NCBI RefSeq assembly: GCF_003429005.1
Contig: NZ_QVQV01000014.1
Coordinates: 44,041-108,040 of the forward strand
DNA: 64,000 bases
Direction: 5' to 3'
Source of the DNA: Paraburkholderia sp. DHOC27
GTDB lineage: Bacteria > Pseudomonadota > Gammaproteobacteria > Burkholderiales > Burkholderiaceae
The translations under genes and the position numbers were made by a program. Below are positions 34,083 through 43,695 of the stretch, piece by piece. Within the stretch, counting starts at the first letter, position 1, and the number at the start of each line of letters is the position of its first letter. Below the pieces are notes generated by a model that saw only the letters and a program-made list of their open reading frames with translations, had not been told where the DNA came from and did not search any database.

Positions 34083-34367
34083 TGCGCGAAATGTGGCGGC
34101 GTTGCGGAAATCGGTACGGCGACGCTCGCCGGTTTTTGCCACGTAGTGCCGCCTGGCGCACAGCGTGAGACGGTGGCGATCCGGCAGTGTTCGAGCGTGT
34201 GAGATGAGCGTGTGAATTGAGCGCGCGTAAGTTGAGTTGCAGGAAAGGCAGCCTGCGCGTTGCCAGCGTCGCAGATTGACGGTTCGCCGGGTGCGAATGT
34301 TGCGGGAATTCACGGTTGTCGCCAGAGCGGCAGCCGTTCATGGTTTTTAAAGTCTTCGGGGAATCAC

Positions 34368-35645
34368 ATGAAGTTACTCGTCGTCGGTTCCGGCGGTCGC
34401 GAGCACGCGCTCGCATGGAAGCTCGCGCAGTCGCCGCGGGTCCAGCTCGTCTACGTTGCTCCCGGCAACGGCGGCACCGCCCAGGACGAGCGTCTGCGTA
34501 ACGTCGACATCACCGAGCCGGCCGCGCTCGCCGATTTCGTCGAAAAGGAACAGATCGCCTTCACGCTGGTCGGGCCGGAAGCGCCGCTCGCCGCGGGCAT
34601 CGTCAATCTGTTCCGCTCGCGCGGCCTGAAGATTTTCGGACCCACGAAGGAAGCCGCGCAGCTCGAAAGCTCGAAGGACTTCGCCAAGGCGTTCATGAAG
34701 CGCCACGCCATTCCCACCGCGGAATACGAGACCTTTGCTGACGTCGCCGCCGCCCACGCCTACCTCGACGCCAAAGGCGCGCCGATCGTCATCAAGGCCG
34801 ACGGCCTCGCTGCCGGCAAGGGCGTGGTAGTCGCGCAATCGCTGGAAGAAGCGCACGCCGCAGTCGACATGATGCTGTCGGACAACAAGCTGGGCGATGC
34901 CGGCGCACGCGTCGTGATCGAAGAATTTCTCGCCGGCGAAGAAGCCAGCTTCATCGTGATGGTGGACGGCAAGCACGTACTGCCGCTCGCTTCGAGCCAG
35001 GACCACAAGCGTCTGCTGGACGCCGACCAGGGCCCGAACACCGGCGGCATGGGTGCGTACTCGCCCGCGCCCATCGTCACGCCGCAACTGCACGCCCGCG
35101 TGATGCGCGAAATCATCCTGCCCACGGTGCGTGGCATGGAGAAGGAAGGCATCCGTTATACGGGCTTCCTGTACGCCGGTCTGATGATCGACGCGCAAGG
35201 CAATCCCAAGACACTCGAATTCAATTGCCGCATGGGCGACCCGGAAACGCAGCCGATCATGGCGCGTCTGAAAGGCGATTACTCGAAGGTCGTGGAGCAG
35301 GCCATTGCCGGCACGCTCGATACCGTCGAACTGGAATGGGACCGTCGTACCGCGCTCGGCGTCGTGCTGGCCGCGCACAACTATCCGGACACGCCGCGCA
35401 AAGGCGACCGGATCAACGACATCCCGGCCGAAACCAGCGATTCGGTCACCTTCCATGCCGGCACCACGTTGACGGACGGCAAGCTCGTCACGTCAGGCGG
35501 CCGCGTGCTGTGCGTGGTCGGGCTGGCGGATTCGGTACGCAGCGCGCAGTCGGTGGCCTACGAGACCATCAACCAGATCTCGTTCGACGGCATGCAGTAT
35601 CGCCGCGACATCGGCTATCGGGCGCTGAACCGCAAACATAGCTGA
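34368..35645 (+). CDS. purD: Phosphoribosylamine--glycine ligase
   Basis: PurD is the second enzyme of purine synthesis, making glycinamide ribonucleotide from phosphoribosylamine, glycine and ATP. The 425-residue protein starts MKLLVVGSGGREHALAWKL and has the ATP-grasp core with IKADGLAAGKGVVVA, GPNTGGMGAYSPAP and the Mg2+-binding EFNCRMGDPETQ. An upstream frame from 34260 is not protein-like. It is followed 298 bp later by hemF. Confidence 0.97.
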   Translation: MKLLVVGSGGREHALAWKLAQSPRVQLVYVAPGNGGTAQDERLRNVDITEPAALADFVEKEQIAFTLVGPEAPLAAGIVNLFRSRGLKIFGPTKEAAQLESSKDFAKAFMKRHAIPTAEYETFADVAAAHAYLDAKGAPIVIKADGLAAGKGVVVAQSLEEAHAAVDMMLSDNKLGDAGARVVIEEFLAGEEASFIVMVDGKHVLPLASSQDHKRLLDADQGPNTGGMGAYSPAPIVTPQLHARVMREIILPTVRGMEKEGIRYTGFLYAGLMIDAQGNPKTLEFNCRMGDPETQPIMARLKGDYSKVVEQAIAGTLDTVELEWDRRTALGVVLAAHNYPDTPRKGDRINDIPAETSDSVTFHAGTTLTDGKLVTSGGRVLCVVGLADSVRSAQSVAYETINQISFDGMQYRRDIGYRALNRKHS

Positions 35646-35663
35646 CCAGGGCCGCGCGGCGTT

Positions 35664-35701
35664 CCGGGTCGATCGGGCCGTGTGCCCGGTCGATCACCCG
35701 G
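35664..35701 (+). terminator. Imperfect long hairpin after purD
   Basis: The arms CCGGGTCGATCGGGC and GCCCGGTCGATCACCCGG pair with a few bulges around a CGTGT loop, about 20 bp past the purD stop codon. No T-run is seen. The remaining region up to hemF (to 35943) holds no gene that I recognise. Confidence 0.35.
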
Positions 35702-35943
35702 CGCCACGGCTTTTAACCGAACGCCGCGCACCCGAGCGGCCCGGCGTTTACCCCGAGCCCGCCCCCGCGCTTACCCGCAGGGGCCTCACGTGCCAACGGC
35801 GCTACACTGCGGATTCGCAGCCAGCCCGGGCGCCAGCGGCGCGTATCTCGTCATCGACGCGTGCGCCACGACCGGCTCCCCGGCGTTCCCTTCACCCCAA
35901 ACCCGTGGCACGACCCGCGCGCCGCCCTTCAGCACCTGCATTC

Positions 35944-36867
35944 ATGACGGATTCGAACTACGACGTACAGGCTGTCCGCGGCTGGCTGCAAGGCCTGCAG
36001 ACGCACATCGCCGACACGCTCGGCGCGTTCGACGGCACGCCGTTCGCCACCGACACGTGGCAACGCGCGCCGGGTGACAAGCTGCGCGGCGGCGGCACCA
36101 CGCGCATTCTCGAAGGCGGCCAGTTTTTCGAGCGCGCGGGCGTCGGCTTCTCGGACGTAGCCGGTGACGCCCTGCCGGGCTCGGCCAGCGCGGCGCGCCC
36201 GCAACTCGCGGGACGCGGTTTCGAGGCAATGGGCGTGTCGCTCGTGCTGCACCCGCACAATCCGTACTGTCCGACCGTGCACATGAACGTGCGTCTGCTG
36301 ATCGCCACGAAGGCCGGCGAGCCGCCCGTGTTCTGGTTCGGCGGCGGCATGGATCTGACGCCCTACTACGGTTTCGAAGAGGATGCGCAGCATTTCCATC
36401 GCACCTGCCGCGATGCGCTCGCACCGTATGGCGCGGACCTGTATCCGCGCTTCAAGCAATGGTGCGACGAGTATTTCTTCCTGAAGCACCGCAATGAACC
36501 GCGTGGCATCGGCGGCATTTTCTTTGACGATTTCTCGGCGCCAGGCTTCGAAAAATCGTTCGAGATGCTCAAAAGCGTCGGCGACAGTTTTCTGAACGCG
36601 TACCTGCCGATCATCGAGAAGCGCCGCAGCATGAGCTACGGCGAAGCGGAGCGTGACTTCCAGGCGTATCGCCGGGGCCGCTACGTCGAGTTCAACCTCG
36701 TGTTCGACCGTGGCACACTGTTTGGGCTGCAGAGCGGCGGGCGCACTGAATCGATCCTGATGTCCATGCCGCCCGTGGTGAACTGGCGCTACAACTGGCA
36801 ACCGGAACCCGGCACGCCCGAAGCGCGCCTTTACAGCGATTTTCTCGTGCCGCGCGAGTGGGTTTGA
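35944..36867 (+). CDS. hemF: Oxygen-dependent coproporphyrinogen III oxidase
   Basis: HemF decarboxylates coproporphyrinogen III to protoporphyrinogen IX using O2 in haem synthesis. The 307-residue protein carries the conserved family blocks GGGTTRILEGGQFFERAGV, HPHNPYCPTVHMNVR, FWFGGGMDLTPYYGF, GIGGIFFDDF and the closing PPVVNWRYNWQPEPGTPE. ATG 35944 (MTDSNYDVQAVRGWLQ) is the family start; the frame upstream to 35680 is proline-rich and unsupported. nadD follows after 4 bp. Confidence 0.96.
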   Translation: MTDSNYDVQAVRGWLQGLQTHIADTLGAFDGTPFATDTWQRAPGDKLRGGGTTRILEGGQFFERAGVGFSDVAGDALPGSASAARPQLAGRGFEAMGVSLVLHPHNPYCPTVHMNVRLLIATKAGEPPVFWFGGGMDLTPYYGFEEDAQHFHRTCRDALAPYGADLYPRFKQWCDEYFFLKHRNEPRGIGGIFFDDFSAPGFEKSFEMLKSVGDSFLNAYLPIIEKRRSMSYGEAERDFQAYRRGRYVEFNLVFDRGTLFGLQSGGRTESILMSMPPVVNWRYNWQPEPGTPEARLYSDFLVPREWV

Positions 36868-36871
36868 CGGC

Positions 36872-37636
36872 GTGTCGCGCGTCACACCACCCGCCTTCGC
36901 ACGCTTTGCTACGACCAAGGATGCTCACCTGAAGCCGAACGCTCAACCCGCTGCCCTGCCCCGCCGGATCGGCCTGCTGGGCGGCACCTTCGATCCGATT
37001 CACGACGGCCATCTCGCGCTCGCGCGGCGCTTCGCTGAGGTGCTGCAACTGACCGATCTGGTGCTGCTGCCAGCCGGCCAGCCGTGGCAAAAGCCCGAAG
37101 TCTCGCCAGCCGCCGACCGTCTCGCGATGACCCGCGCCGCAGCCCGCTCGCTGGTGCTGCCGGGCGTCAAGGTGAGCGTCGCCACGGACGAGATCGAACA
37201 CGACGGCCCCACGTACACGGTCGAGACGCTGCAGCGCTGGCGTGAACGCGAAGGCCCGCAGGCGTCGATCGCGCTGCTGATTGGCGCCGATCAACTGGTG
37301 CGGCTCGATACATGGCGCGACTGGCAGCGTCTCTTCGAGTTCGGCCATGTGTGCGCGGCGACCCGTCCCGGTTTCGAACTCGCGTCGATTCCACCCGCGG
37401 TGGCCGCAGAGATTGCGGCGCGCGAGGCCACGGCGCGCGTGCTGCAAACAACCCCCTGTGGTCATCTGCTGATCGATACCACGCTGGCCTTCGACGTTTC
37501 GGCAACCGATATCCGCGCGCTGCTACGCGAACGTCTCGTCCAGCATGCCGGCGGCCAGCAACAGAACGAGGCCGCGAGCCATGTCCCCACCGAGGTGTGG
37601 GACTATATTCTTCAACATCATCTGTACCACCGGTAA
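36872..37636 (+). CDS. nadD: Nicotinate-nucleotide adenylyltransferase
   Basis: NadD adenylates nicotinate mononucleotide in NAD synthesis. The 254-residue protein has the nucleotidyltransferase opening RRIGLLGGTFDPIHDGHLALA (H-x-G-H motif) after a 32-residue extension, the PAGQPWQKP loop, LLIGADQLVRLDTWRDW and the closing VSATDIRALL signature of the family. It starts at a GTG 4 bp after hemF. rsfS follows 4 bp later, giving a compact hemF-nadD-rsfS unit. Confidence 0.95.
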   Translation: MSRVTPPAFARFATTKDAHLKPNAQPAALPRRIGLLGGTFDPIHDGHLALARRFAEVLQLTDLVLLPAGQPWQKPEVSPAADRLAMTRAAARSLVLPGVKVSVATDEIEHDGPTYTVETLQRWREREGPQASIALLIGADQLVRLDTWRDWQRLFEFGHVCAATRPGFELASIPPAVAAEIAAREATARVLQTTPCGHLLIDTTLAFDVSATDIRALLRERLVQHAGGQQQNEAASHVPTEVWDYILQHHLYHR

Positions 37637-37640
37637 CCCT

Positions 37641-38096
37641 ATGGATATTCGCAAACTGCAACGCGCGATCGTCGACGCCCTCGAAGACGTGAAAGCGCAA
37701 GACATCAAGGTGTTCAACACCAGCCACCTGACCGGACTGTTCGATCGCGTGATCGTCGCCTCCGGCACCTCGAACCGCCAGACCAAGGCGCTCGCTTCCA
37801 GCGTGCGCGAGAAGGTCAAGGAAAATGGCGGCGAGATCATCAGCACCGAAGGCGAGGACGTGGGCGAATGGGTGCTGGTCGATTGCGGCGACGCGGTCGT
37901 GCACATCCTGCAACCGGCGCTGCGTCAGTACTACAACCTCGAAGAAATCTGGGGCGACAAGCCGGTTCGTATCAAGCTCAGCACGCCCAATCCGTTTGGC
38001 GGCGCACGTTCGAGCGAACCGGACGAAGACGACGAAGAGGATGACGCACCGGCCGTGGCCAAGCCTGCGCGCAAGGCGCCCGCACGTCGCCGCTGA
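37641..38096 (+). CDS. rsfS: Ribosomal silencing factor
   Basis: RsfS (YbeB/DUF143) binds ribosomal protein uL14 and blocks subunit joining during starvation. The 151-residue protein starts MDIRKLQRAIVDALEDVKAQ and has the core VFNTSHLTGLFDRVIVASGTSNRQ and VLVDCGDAVVHILQPALRQYYNLEEIWGDKP. It ends with an acidic run (EPDEDDEEDD) and a basic APARRR tail not found in short homologues. It lies in the usual nadD-rsfS-rlmH order. Confidence 0.95.
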   Translation: MDIRKLQRAIVDALEDVKAQDIKVFNTSHLTGLFDRVIVASGTSNRQTKALASSVREKVKENGGEIISTEGEDVGEWVLVDCGDAVVHILQPALRQYYNLEEIWGDKPVRIKLSTPNPFGGARSSEPDEDDEEDDAPAVAKPARKAPARRR

Positions 38097-38296
38097 TGGG
38101 CGCGTGATGTGGCGTTGGTTTGCGTTGGACGCTGCATTGCGTGACCCGAGGTGGTCTAACGTAGCTCGATGTGACATGACGTGAGCTGACCCGGCCTCGC
38201 ATCGCCGGGCTCACGTTGATATGACGTTTGGCTGGATGTTTGGCTACCCGACGTTTGGCCATTGCATCCCCGACTGGATCCACGACTCTTTCCGTG

Positions 38297-38767
38297 ATGA
38301 AGCTGCATATTCTCGCCGTCGGCCACAAGATGCCGGACTGGATCGCCACCGGCTTTGACGAGTACGCGAAACGCATGCCGCCCGAGCTGCGTATCGAGCT
38401 GCGCGAGATCAAGCCCGAGCAGCGTTCGTCAGGGCGGCCGGCCGAGAGCGTGATGGCGGCGGAACGGCAAAAGATCGAAGCCGCGTTGCCGAAGAACGCG
38501 CGCATCGTTGCGCTCGATGAACGTGGCAAGGACTGGACCACGATGCAGCTTGCCGCTGCCCTGCCAGGCTGGCAGCAGGACGGCCGTGACGTGGCATTCC
38601 TGATCGGCGGCGCCGATGGACTCGACCCCGACCTCAAGGCGCGCGCCGATATGCTGCTGCGCGTCTCCAGTCTGACCTTGCCGCATGCGATGGTGCGCGT
38701 GCTGCTTGCCGAACAGCTTTACCGCGCGTGGACCATCACGCAAAATCACCCTTATCACCGCGCTTAG
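38297..38767 (+). CDS. rlmH: 23S rRNA (pseudouridine1915-N3)-methyltransferase
   Basis: RlmH methylates pseudouridine 1915 of 23S rRNA. The 156-residue length is exact for the family. The SPOUT fold shows MKLHILAVGHKMPDWI, ALDERGKDWTTMQLA, the SAM knot FLIGGADGLDPDLKARAD, and the C-terminal LPHAMVRVLLAEQLYRAWTI with YHRA end. The 200-bp gap after rsfS holds loosely repeated GACGTTTGGC-like copies (38223-38264) but no gene. Confidence 0.96.
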   Translation: MKLHILAVGHKMPDWIATGFDEYAKRMPPELRIELREIKPEQRSSGRPAESVMAAERQKIEAALPKNARIVALDERGKDWTTMQLAAALPGWQQDGRDVAFLIGGADGLDPDLKARADMLLRVSSLTLPHAMVRVLLAEQLYRAWTITQNHPYHRA

Positions 38768-39050
38768 GCGCAGATCGGTACACGTGTGCCTGACAAGTGC
38801 GCAGCTGGTGCGTGCTGCGGGTACGTTCTTCAGATGCGTGCGTCGGGCCCCTGCTTTTGACCCACGCTTGTTGATCAGCCTGGCTGGCGTGTGAGCGCCT
38901 GAGGCAGGCCCGCTGCCGTGTGTGTATGACGCTCGCTGAGTGTTGCGTGTCAACATACGCTCGATCGATAAGCGCCCTTTGTCTCTTTGCCGCTGCGCGC
39001 TGCTTACCCTGCTTTCACCCTTCACGCATCAAGCTTGACCGAGACCTTTT

Positions 39051-39680
39051 ATGCCTGCGCCGACTGCCGTCTTGCACCCGTTCGTCTACCTCGCCTCTCA
39101 GAGTCCGCGCCGTCAGGAGTTGTTGCAACAACTGGGCGTACGCTATGAATTGCTGTTGCCGCGTCCCGATGAAGACGCCGAGGCACTCGAAGCGGAACGC
39201 CCCGGCGAGCGCGCCCACGACTACGTTCTGCGCGTCTGCCAGGCCAAGGCCGAAGCCGCCCGCGCGCGGCTCGTGGCCGGCGCGCATCGCGAGGCGCCGA
39301 TCCTCGTTGCGGATACAACCGTCACCATCGACGATGCGATCCTCGGCAAACCCATCGACGCCGACGATGCCATCGCCATGCTCACGCGCCTCGCCGGACG
39401 CGACCACGAAGTGCTGACCGCATTGGCTGTCGTCGATGCAAGCGGCGTGCTGTTGCCGGTGGCGCTATCGGTCTCGCGCGTGCGTTTTGCTGCAGTGCAG
39501 GCCGACGCGCTCGCGCGCTACGTCGCCAGCGGCGAGCCGTTCGGCAAGGCAGGCGCCTATGGCGTGCAGGGGCGCGCGGCCGAGTTTATCGAGCGTATTG
39601 AAGGGTCCTATTCAGGTATCATGGGTTTGCCACTTTTTGAAACCGCCGCGCTACTGCGCGCCGCGCGCATCGACTTCTAG
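39051..39680 (+). CDS. maf: Maf family nucleotide pyrophosphatase (dTTPase/UTPase type)
   Basis: Maf proteins hydrolyse non-canonical or excess nucleoside triphosphates. The 209-residue protein has the SQSPRRQELLQQLG opening, the catalytic ADTTVTIDDAILGKP and the closing GAYGVQGRAAEFIERIEGSYSGIMGLPLFET. The TTVTID and SYSGIMGLP variants fit the YhdE-like dTTP/UTP group. It is followed by rng after 9 bp; maf-rng (yhdE-rng) is a conserved pair. The 283-bp gap before it shows no gene. Confidence 0.94.
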   Translation: MPAPTAVLHPFVYLASQSPRRQELLQQLGVRYELLLPRPDEDAEALEAERPGERAHDYVLRVCQAKAEAARARLVAGAHREAPILVADTTVTIDDAILGKPIDADDAIAMLTRLAGRDHEVLTALAVVDASGVLLPVALSVSRVRFAAVQADALARYVASGEPFGKAGAYGVQGRAAEFIERIEGSYSGIMGLPLFETAALLRAARIDF

Positions 39681-39689
39681 AACAACACC

Positions 39690-41159
<1,470 letters not shown>

Positions 41160-41206
41160 CGATCGCGGAGTGTGGCATCCACCGCCTTCGCTTCGCCTCT
41201 CAGCAC

Positions 41207-41614
41207 TCATCCATGCGCCAACGCTTCTAGCGCGACGCGAGCGAGAAAACCACTTCGGGTCTCGTGACGCGCTTCCACATAGGCGTCGATCTTGTGCAAA
41301 ACGAAACGCGGAATGCTTATGTTGATGCGTTCAGGTTTTGCATCGAGCTTCGACAGATCTACCTCCACCAAAGCCCATACCGCGCCAGCGAACTCCGGCT
41401 TCGTCACGAGCTCTTCCACGGTCGAACAGGTGACGTCGACGTCCTCGCCCAGTTCGACCAGAGTCAAGACATGGCCAAGGATGGCCTCTTTTGCGTTTCG
41501 AATCGCATCGTCGATAGTGTCGCCCCAGGAATGAACGCCCGGAATATCCGGGACGGTCACGCCGTAGACGCTTCCATCTTCTTTATGAATGGCGATTGGA
41601 AATTCCATTTTCAC
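41207..41614 (-). CDS. hicB: HicB-family antitoxin
   Basis: The 135-residue antitoxin neutralises HicA and autorepresses the operon. The N-terminal half is the degraded dsRBD-like HicB fold (KEDGSVYGVTVPDIPGVHSWGDTIDDAIRNAKEAI). The C-terminal half looks like a ribbon-helix-helix DNA-binding domain (INISIPRFVLHKIDAYVEAR). It follows hicA by 41 bp on the same strand, the toxin-first order. Start ATG 41614 was taken; ATG 41608 is in frame two codons later. Confidence 0.92.
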   Translation of the reverse strand: MKMEFPIAIHKEDGSVYGVTVPDIPGVHSWGDTIDDAIRNAKEAILGHVLTLVELGEDVDVTCSTVEELVTKPEFAGAVWALVEVDLSKLDAKPERINISIPRFVLHKIDAYVEARHETRSGFLARVALEALAHG

Positions 41615-41655
41615 AGTCCTGGACGATCAGTCATACCCATGCATCCTGCACCGAC

Positions 41656-41847
41656 TTAGTTGATGGTCAACAAGCCGGCAACTTTCAAGATGCTCTTGGT
41701 TGTCCCAATAGGCAGGTCTTTCTTCGGGTGGGGAACCGTCACAAGGCCTGGCTTATTTGGGTGTTTGAAGTGGTGGTGGCTACCAGTGATGCGAACTAGC
41801 CACCAGCCATCATCTTCGAGCATGCGGATTATTCGTGACGAATTCAT
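41656..41847 (-). CDS. hicA: HicA-family mRNA interferase toxin
   Basis: HicA cleaves mRNA in a translation-independent way. The 63-residue protein has the dsRBD-like fold with SSRIIRMLEDDGWWLVRITGS, the catalytic His in GSHHHFKHP, and VTVPHPKKDLPIGTTKSILKVAG. ATG 41847 sits just after the promoter (41873-41901) and gives the usual length; a longer upstream frame would overlap the operator. It is cotranscribed with hicB. Confidence 0.93.
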   Translation of the reverse strand: MNSSRIIRMLEDDGWWLVRITGSHHHFKHPNKPGLVTVPHPKKDLPIGTTKSILKVAGLLTIN

Positions 41848-41864
41848 CACGACCCCGCTTGTTT

Positions 41865-41884
41865 CGTGTGTAAATATACACACG
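41865..41884 (-). promoter_or_regulatory. Palindrome embedding the hicA -10 box, likely HicB operator
   Basis: CGTGTGTATATTTACACACG has 8-bp arms around a 4-bp centre. Its middle contains the hicA -10 box, and it lies 18 bp upstream of the hicA start. Binding by the HicB C-terminal DNA-binding domain would block RNA polymerase directly. Confidence 0.7.
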
Positions 41885-41901
41885 ATGTGGATGAATGGCA
41901 A
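41873..41901 (-). promoter_or_regulatory. hicAB promoter
   Basis: On the minus strand TTGCCA (41896-41901) and TATATT (41873-41878) are 17 bp apart, a near-consensus sigma-70 promoter (5 of 6 matches in each box). The predicted start near 41866 would leave a leader of about 19 nt before hicA. Confidence 0.72.
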
Positions 41902-41952
41902 GGATAGTGTGTAGCGGTGTGTAAAATTTCAGCAGTGAACATATATCTCTAG

Positions 41953-41974
41953 ATACTGTATAAAATTACAGTAT
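41953..41974. repeat. AT-rich inverted repeat upstream of hicAB
   Basis: ATACTGTA and TACAGTAT flank a 6-bp AT spacer in a very AT-rich segment (about 41870-42000), which contrasts with the surrounding GC-rich genome. It may be a second operator of hicAB or the remains of a foreign element border. Confidence 0.55.
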
Positions 41975-41987
41975 AGAGTTTGTGCTG

Positions 41988-42445
41988 TCAAAAAAACACG
42001 TCGGTACCGTTCACGTTCGCGGGCCAAGCGATGTGCAAGTAGGCCTCGGCCGCGCGTTGCAGCGCAATGCATTCTCGCCGCTATTCGCGCGGCCGGTTCA
42101 TATTGCTCCGGCCCGGTCAGGCTCGCTGCGACACTGTTCGGCAAAGACTCCCCATCGTTCCCGAACTGCTCGTGATCGAGTTGCAACGCGAACCGCATCT
42201 TCCGATTGGCAAACCATACCGAACGTCTTGCGGAGTTTCGACAGCACAGCGCCCTGCAGACGTTCGTCTTGCGCGGCGATCGCATCGTCCATCTGGCTGC
42301 GAATGACCGGCGCTGCAACCCACGCTTCCGACTTCAGATCGTCAACAGACTGCTCGCCTAGACTGCTCCGCGCAATGCGCTGCAACTGGTCAAGCATTGG
42401 CGCAATCAGGCGTACGAAGAAGCTCTCGCGAGAATCACTATCCAT
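41988..42445 (-). pseudogene. Conserved hypothetical gene broken by two frameshifts
   Basis: No single frame is intact, but three frames join into a plausible protein. The first reads MDSDSRESFFVRLIAPMLDQ, then LGEQSVDDLKSEAWVAAPVI to KLRKTFG. A shift near 42205 moves to NRKMRFALQLDHEQFGNDGE and GPEQYEPAARIAAR. A second shift near 42080 moves to ALQRAAEAYLHIAWPANVNG with TDVFF and a stop at 41988. An in-frame extension upstream to 42532 also exists. I do not recognise the family. It sits in the AT-shifted patch with hicAB and looks like the decayed remnant of an acquired gene. Confidence 0.65.
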
Positions 42446-42778
42446 CTCTGGATGCCAAATCGGAACGCCTCCCCTCACAATCACCCCACCACAAATCCCC
42501 CGCCCGCACCACTCGTTTAATCCCATATCCACGCAATATTTTCTCGTGCTAACGTAACGGACAACTCAGGACCACACCACCACCAGGTCCACGAAGTTCG
42601 CAGCAGCAACACGCAGAAGCACGCCGCAACACCCCCTCGCCGTGGACGTCCGGCCACGCGAGACCATGCTGGAAACCGCTTCCGTCACCCCGCCGTCTGG
42701 ACGCCTGTTCGTGCGATAAGGGTGCTGTCACGGAAGTGCAAGACTGGGTCGTCAGAATCGCGGTCACAACGAAAAAAC

Positions 42779-43309
42779 ATGTTACGGGGCAAGAGGGTGA
42801 TCGATAAATATAAGGTGCTGTTTCTCTGTCGCGAGAATTCGGCACGCAGCATCATCGCGGAAGCTTTACTGCGCGAACTGGCCGGTCACCGGTTCGACGT
42901 ATTCAGTGCCGGGGCCGATCCCGCCGCGCGTGTCCACGCGCTAGCCCTTGCGCAGCTGCGCCCAGGCGTGTCCGAACTGGGCCTGCTCGCGCCCAAGAGC
43001 TGGCTCGAATTTACCGGCGAATGGGCGCCGCGCATGGACATCATCATTTCGCTGGACGAGCGTGTCGGCGACCATCTGGTGCCCGCGTTCCCCGGCAATC
43101 CACAGTTTCTCAAGTGGGATTTCGCCGATCCGCTCGCCGATGGCCTGACGCACGACGAGCGCACCCGCTCGTTCGAGAAGGTGTTCTGGCAAATCGTGCG
43201 CCGTGTCACGCTGTTCATGGAACTGCCCCGCTACGAATACGCGGCCGCGCGTCCGTCACGCCAGGTCGAAGCAGTCGCATGCGGCAGCGGCGCTGTCTGC
43301 TCAAGCTGA
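42779..43309 (+). CDS. Low-molecular-weight phosphatase/arsenate reductase-like protein
   Basis: The 176-residue protein has the LMW-PTP fold. The P-loop is CRENSARS (C-x5-R-S, near the start), and the loop DFADPLADG supplies the catalytic Asp-Pro. It resembles thioredoxin-coupled ArsC proteins (VLFLCxxNSARS). Two other Cys are present only near the C-terminus (VACGSGAVCSS). Which activity it has, arsenate reduction or phosphatase, cannot be decided. No arsR, arsB or acr3 gene is adjacent. ATG 42779 or GTG 42797 may be the start. The 246-bp region before it (42533-42778) shows no gene. Confidence 0.8.
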   Translation: MLRGKRVIDKYKVLFLCRENSARSIIAEALLRELAGHRFDVFSAGADPAARVHALALAQLRPGVSELGLLAPKSWLEFTGEWAPRMDIIISLDERVGDHLVPAFPGNPQFLKWDFADPLADGLTHDERTRSFEKVFWQIVRRVTLFMELPRYEYAAARPSRQVEAVACGSGAVCSS

Positions 43310-43494
43310 ACCTGACGTGCGGTTAGCCGCACCTCGTTCGTCACACCAGGCGCACACGGCGCGCTAACGTTTGCTACCAGCCACCGCTTAATTGCGCGTG
43401 CCGTCCGCCCCGCCGCACTCCTGCCAATTGCACGCTCTCGTCGCGCAGCGCACAAAACGAATCGTTTCAGCGACTTGCATCGTTTGCCCGCAAA

Positions 43495-43529
43495 TTGTCC
43501 ACAGCTTTGCCAACCGTTTGTGTGGACAA
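43495..43529. repeat. Inverted pair of DnaA-box-like nonamers
   Basis: TTGTCCACA (43495-43503) and its inverted copy TGTGGACAA (43521-43529) are separated by 17 bp in the gap between the LMW phosphatase and the AraC-type gene. The nonamer is one base from the E. coli DnaA box TTATCCACA. No other gene or element is seen in 43310-43695. Confidence 0.5.
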
Positions 43530-43695
43530 CTCGCCCTTCGCTCTCGCCACATGGCATCCGCTATGCAGAGTGAATGCAGCACGCGCCGCACGTGCTGCTC
43601 TCGCTGCACGGTCCATCAGGCGTGCACCATTGCGATGAAAAATCCGCAATCCCTGCAACGCCGCCCCAGATCGAAACGGCTATCCTGAGATCATC

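Noticed and set aside
43392..43688. Short plus-strand frame before the AraC-type gene
   Set aside because: No ribosome binding site, biased Arg/Cys/Ser composition and overlap with other equally long random frames.
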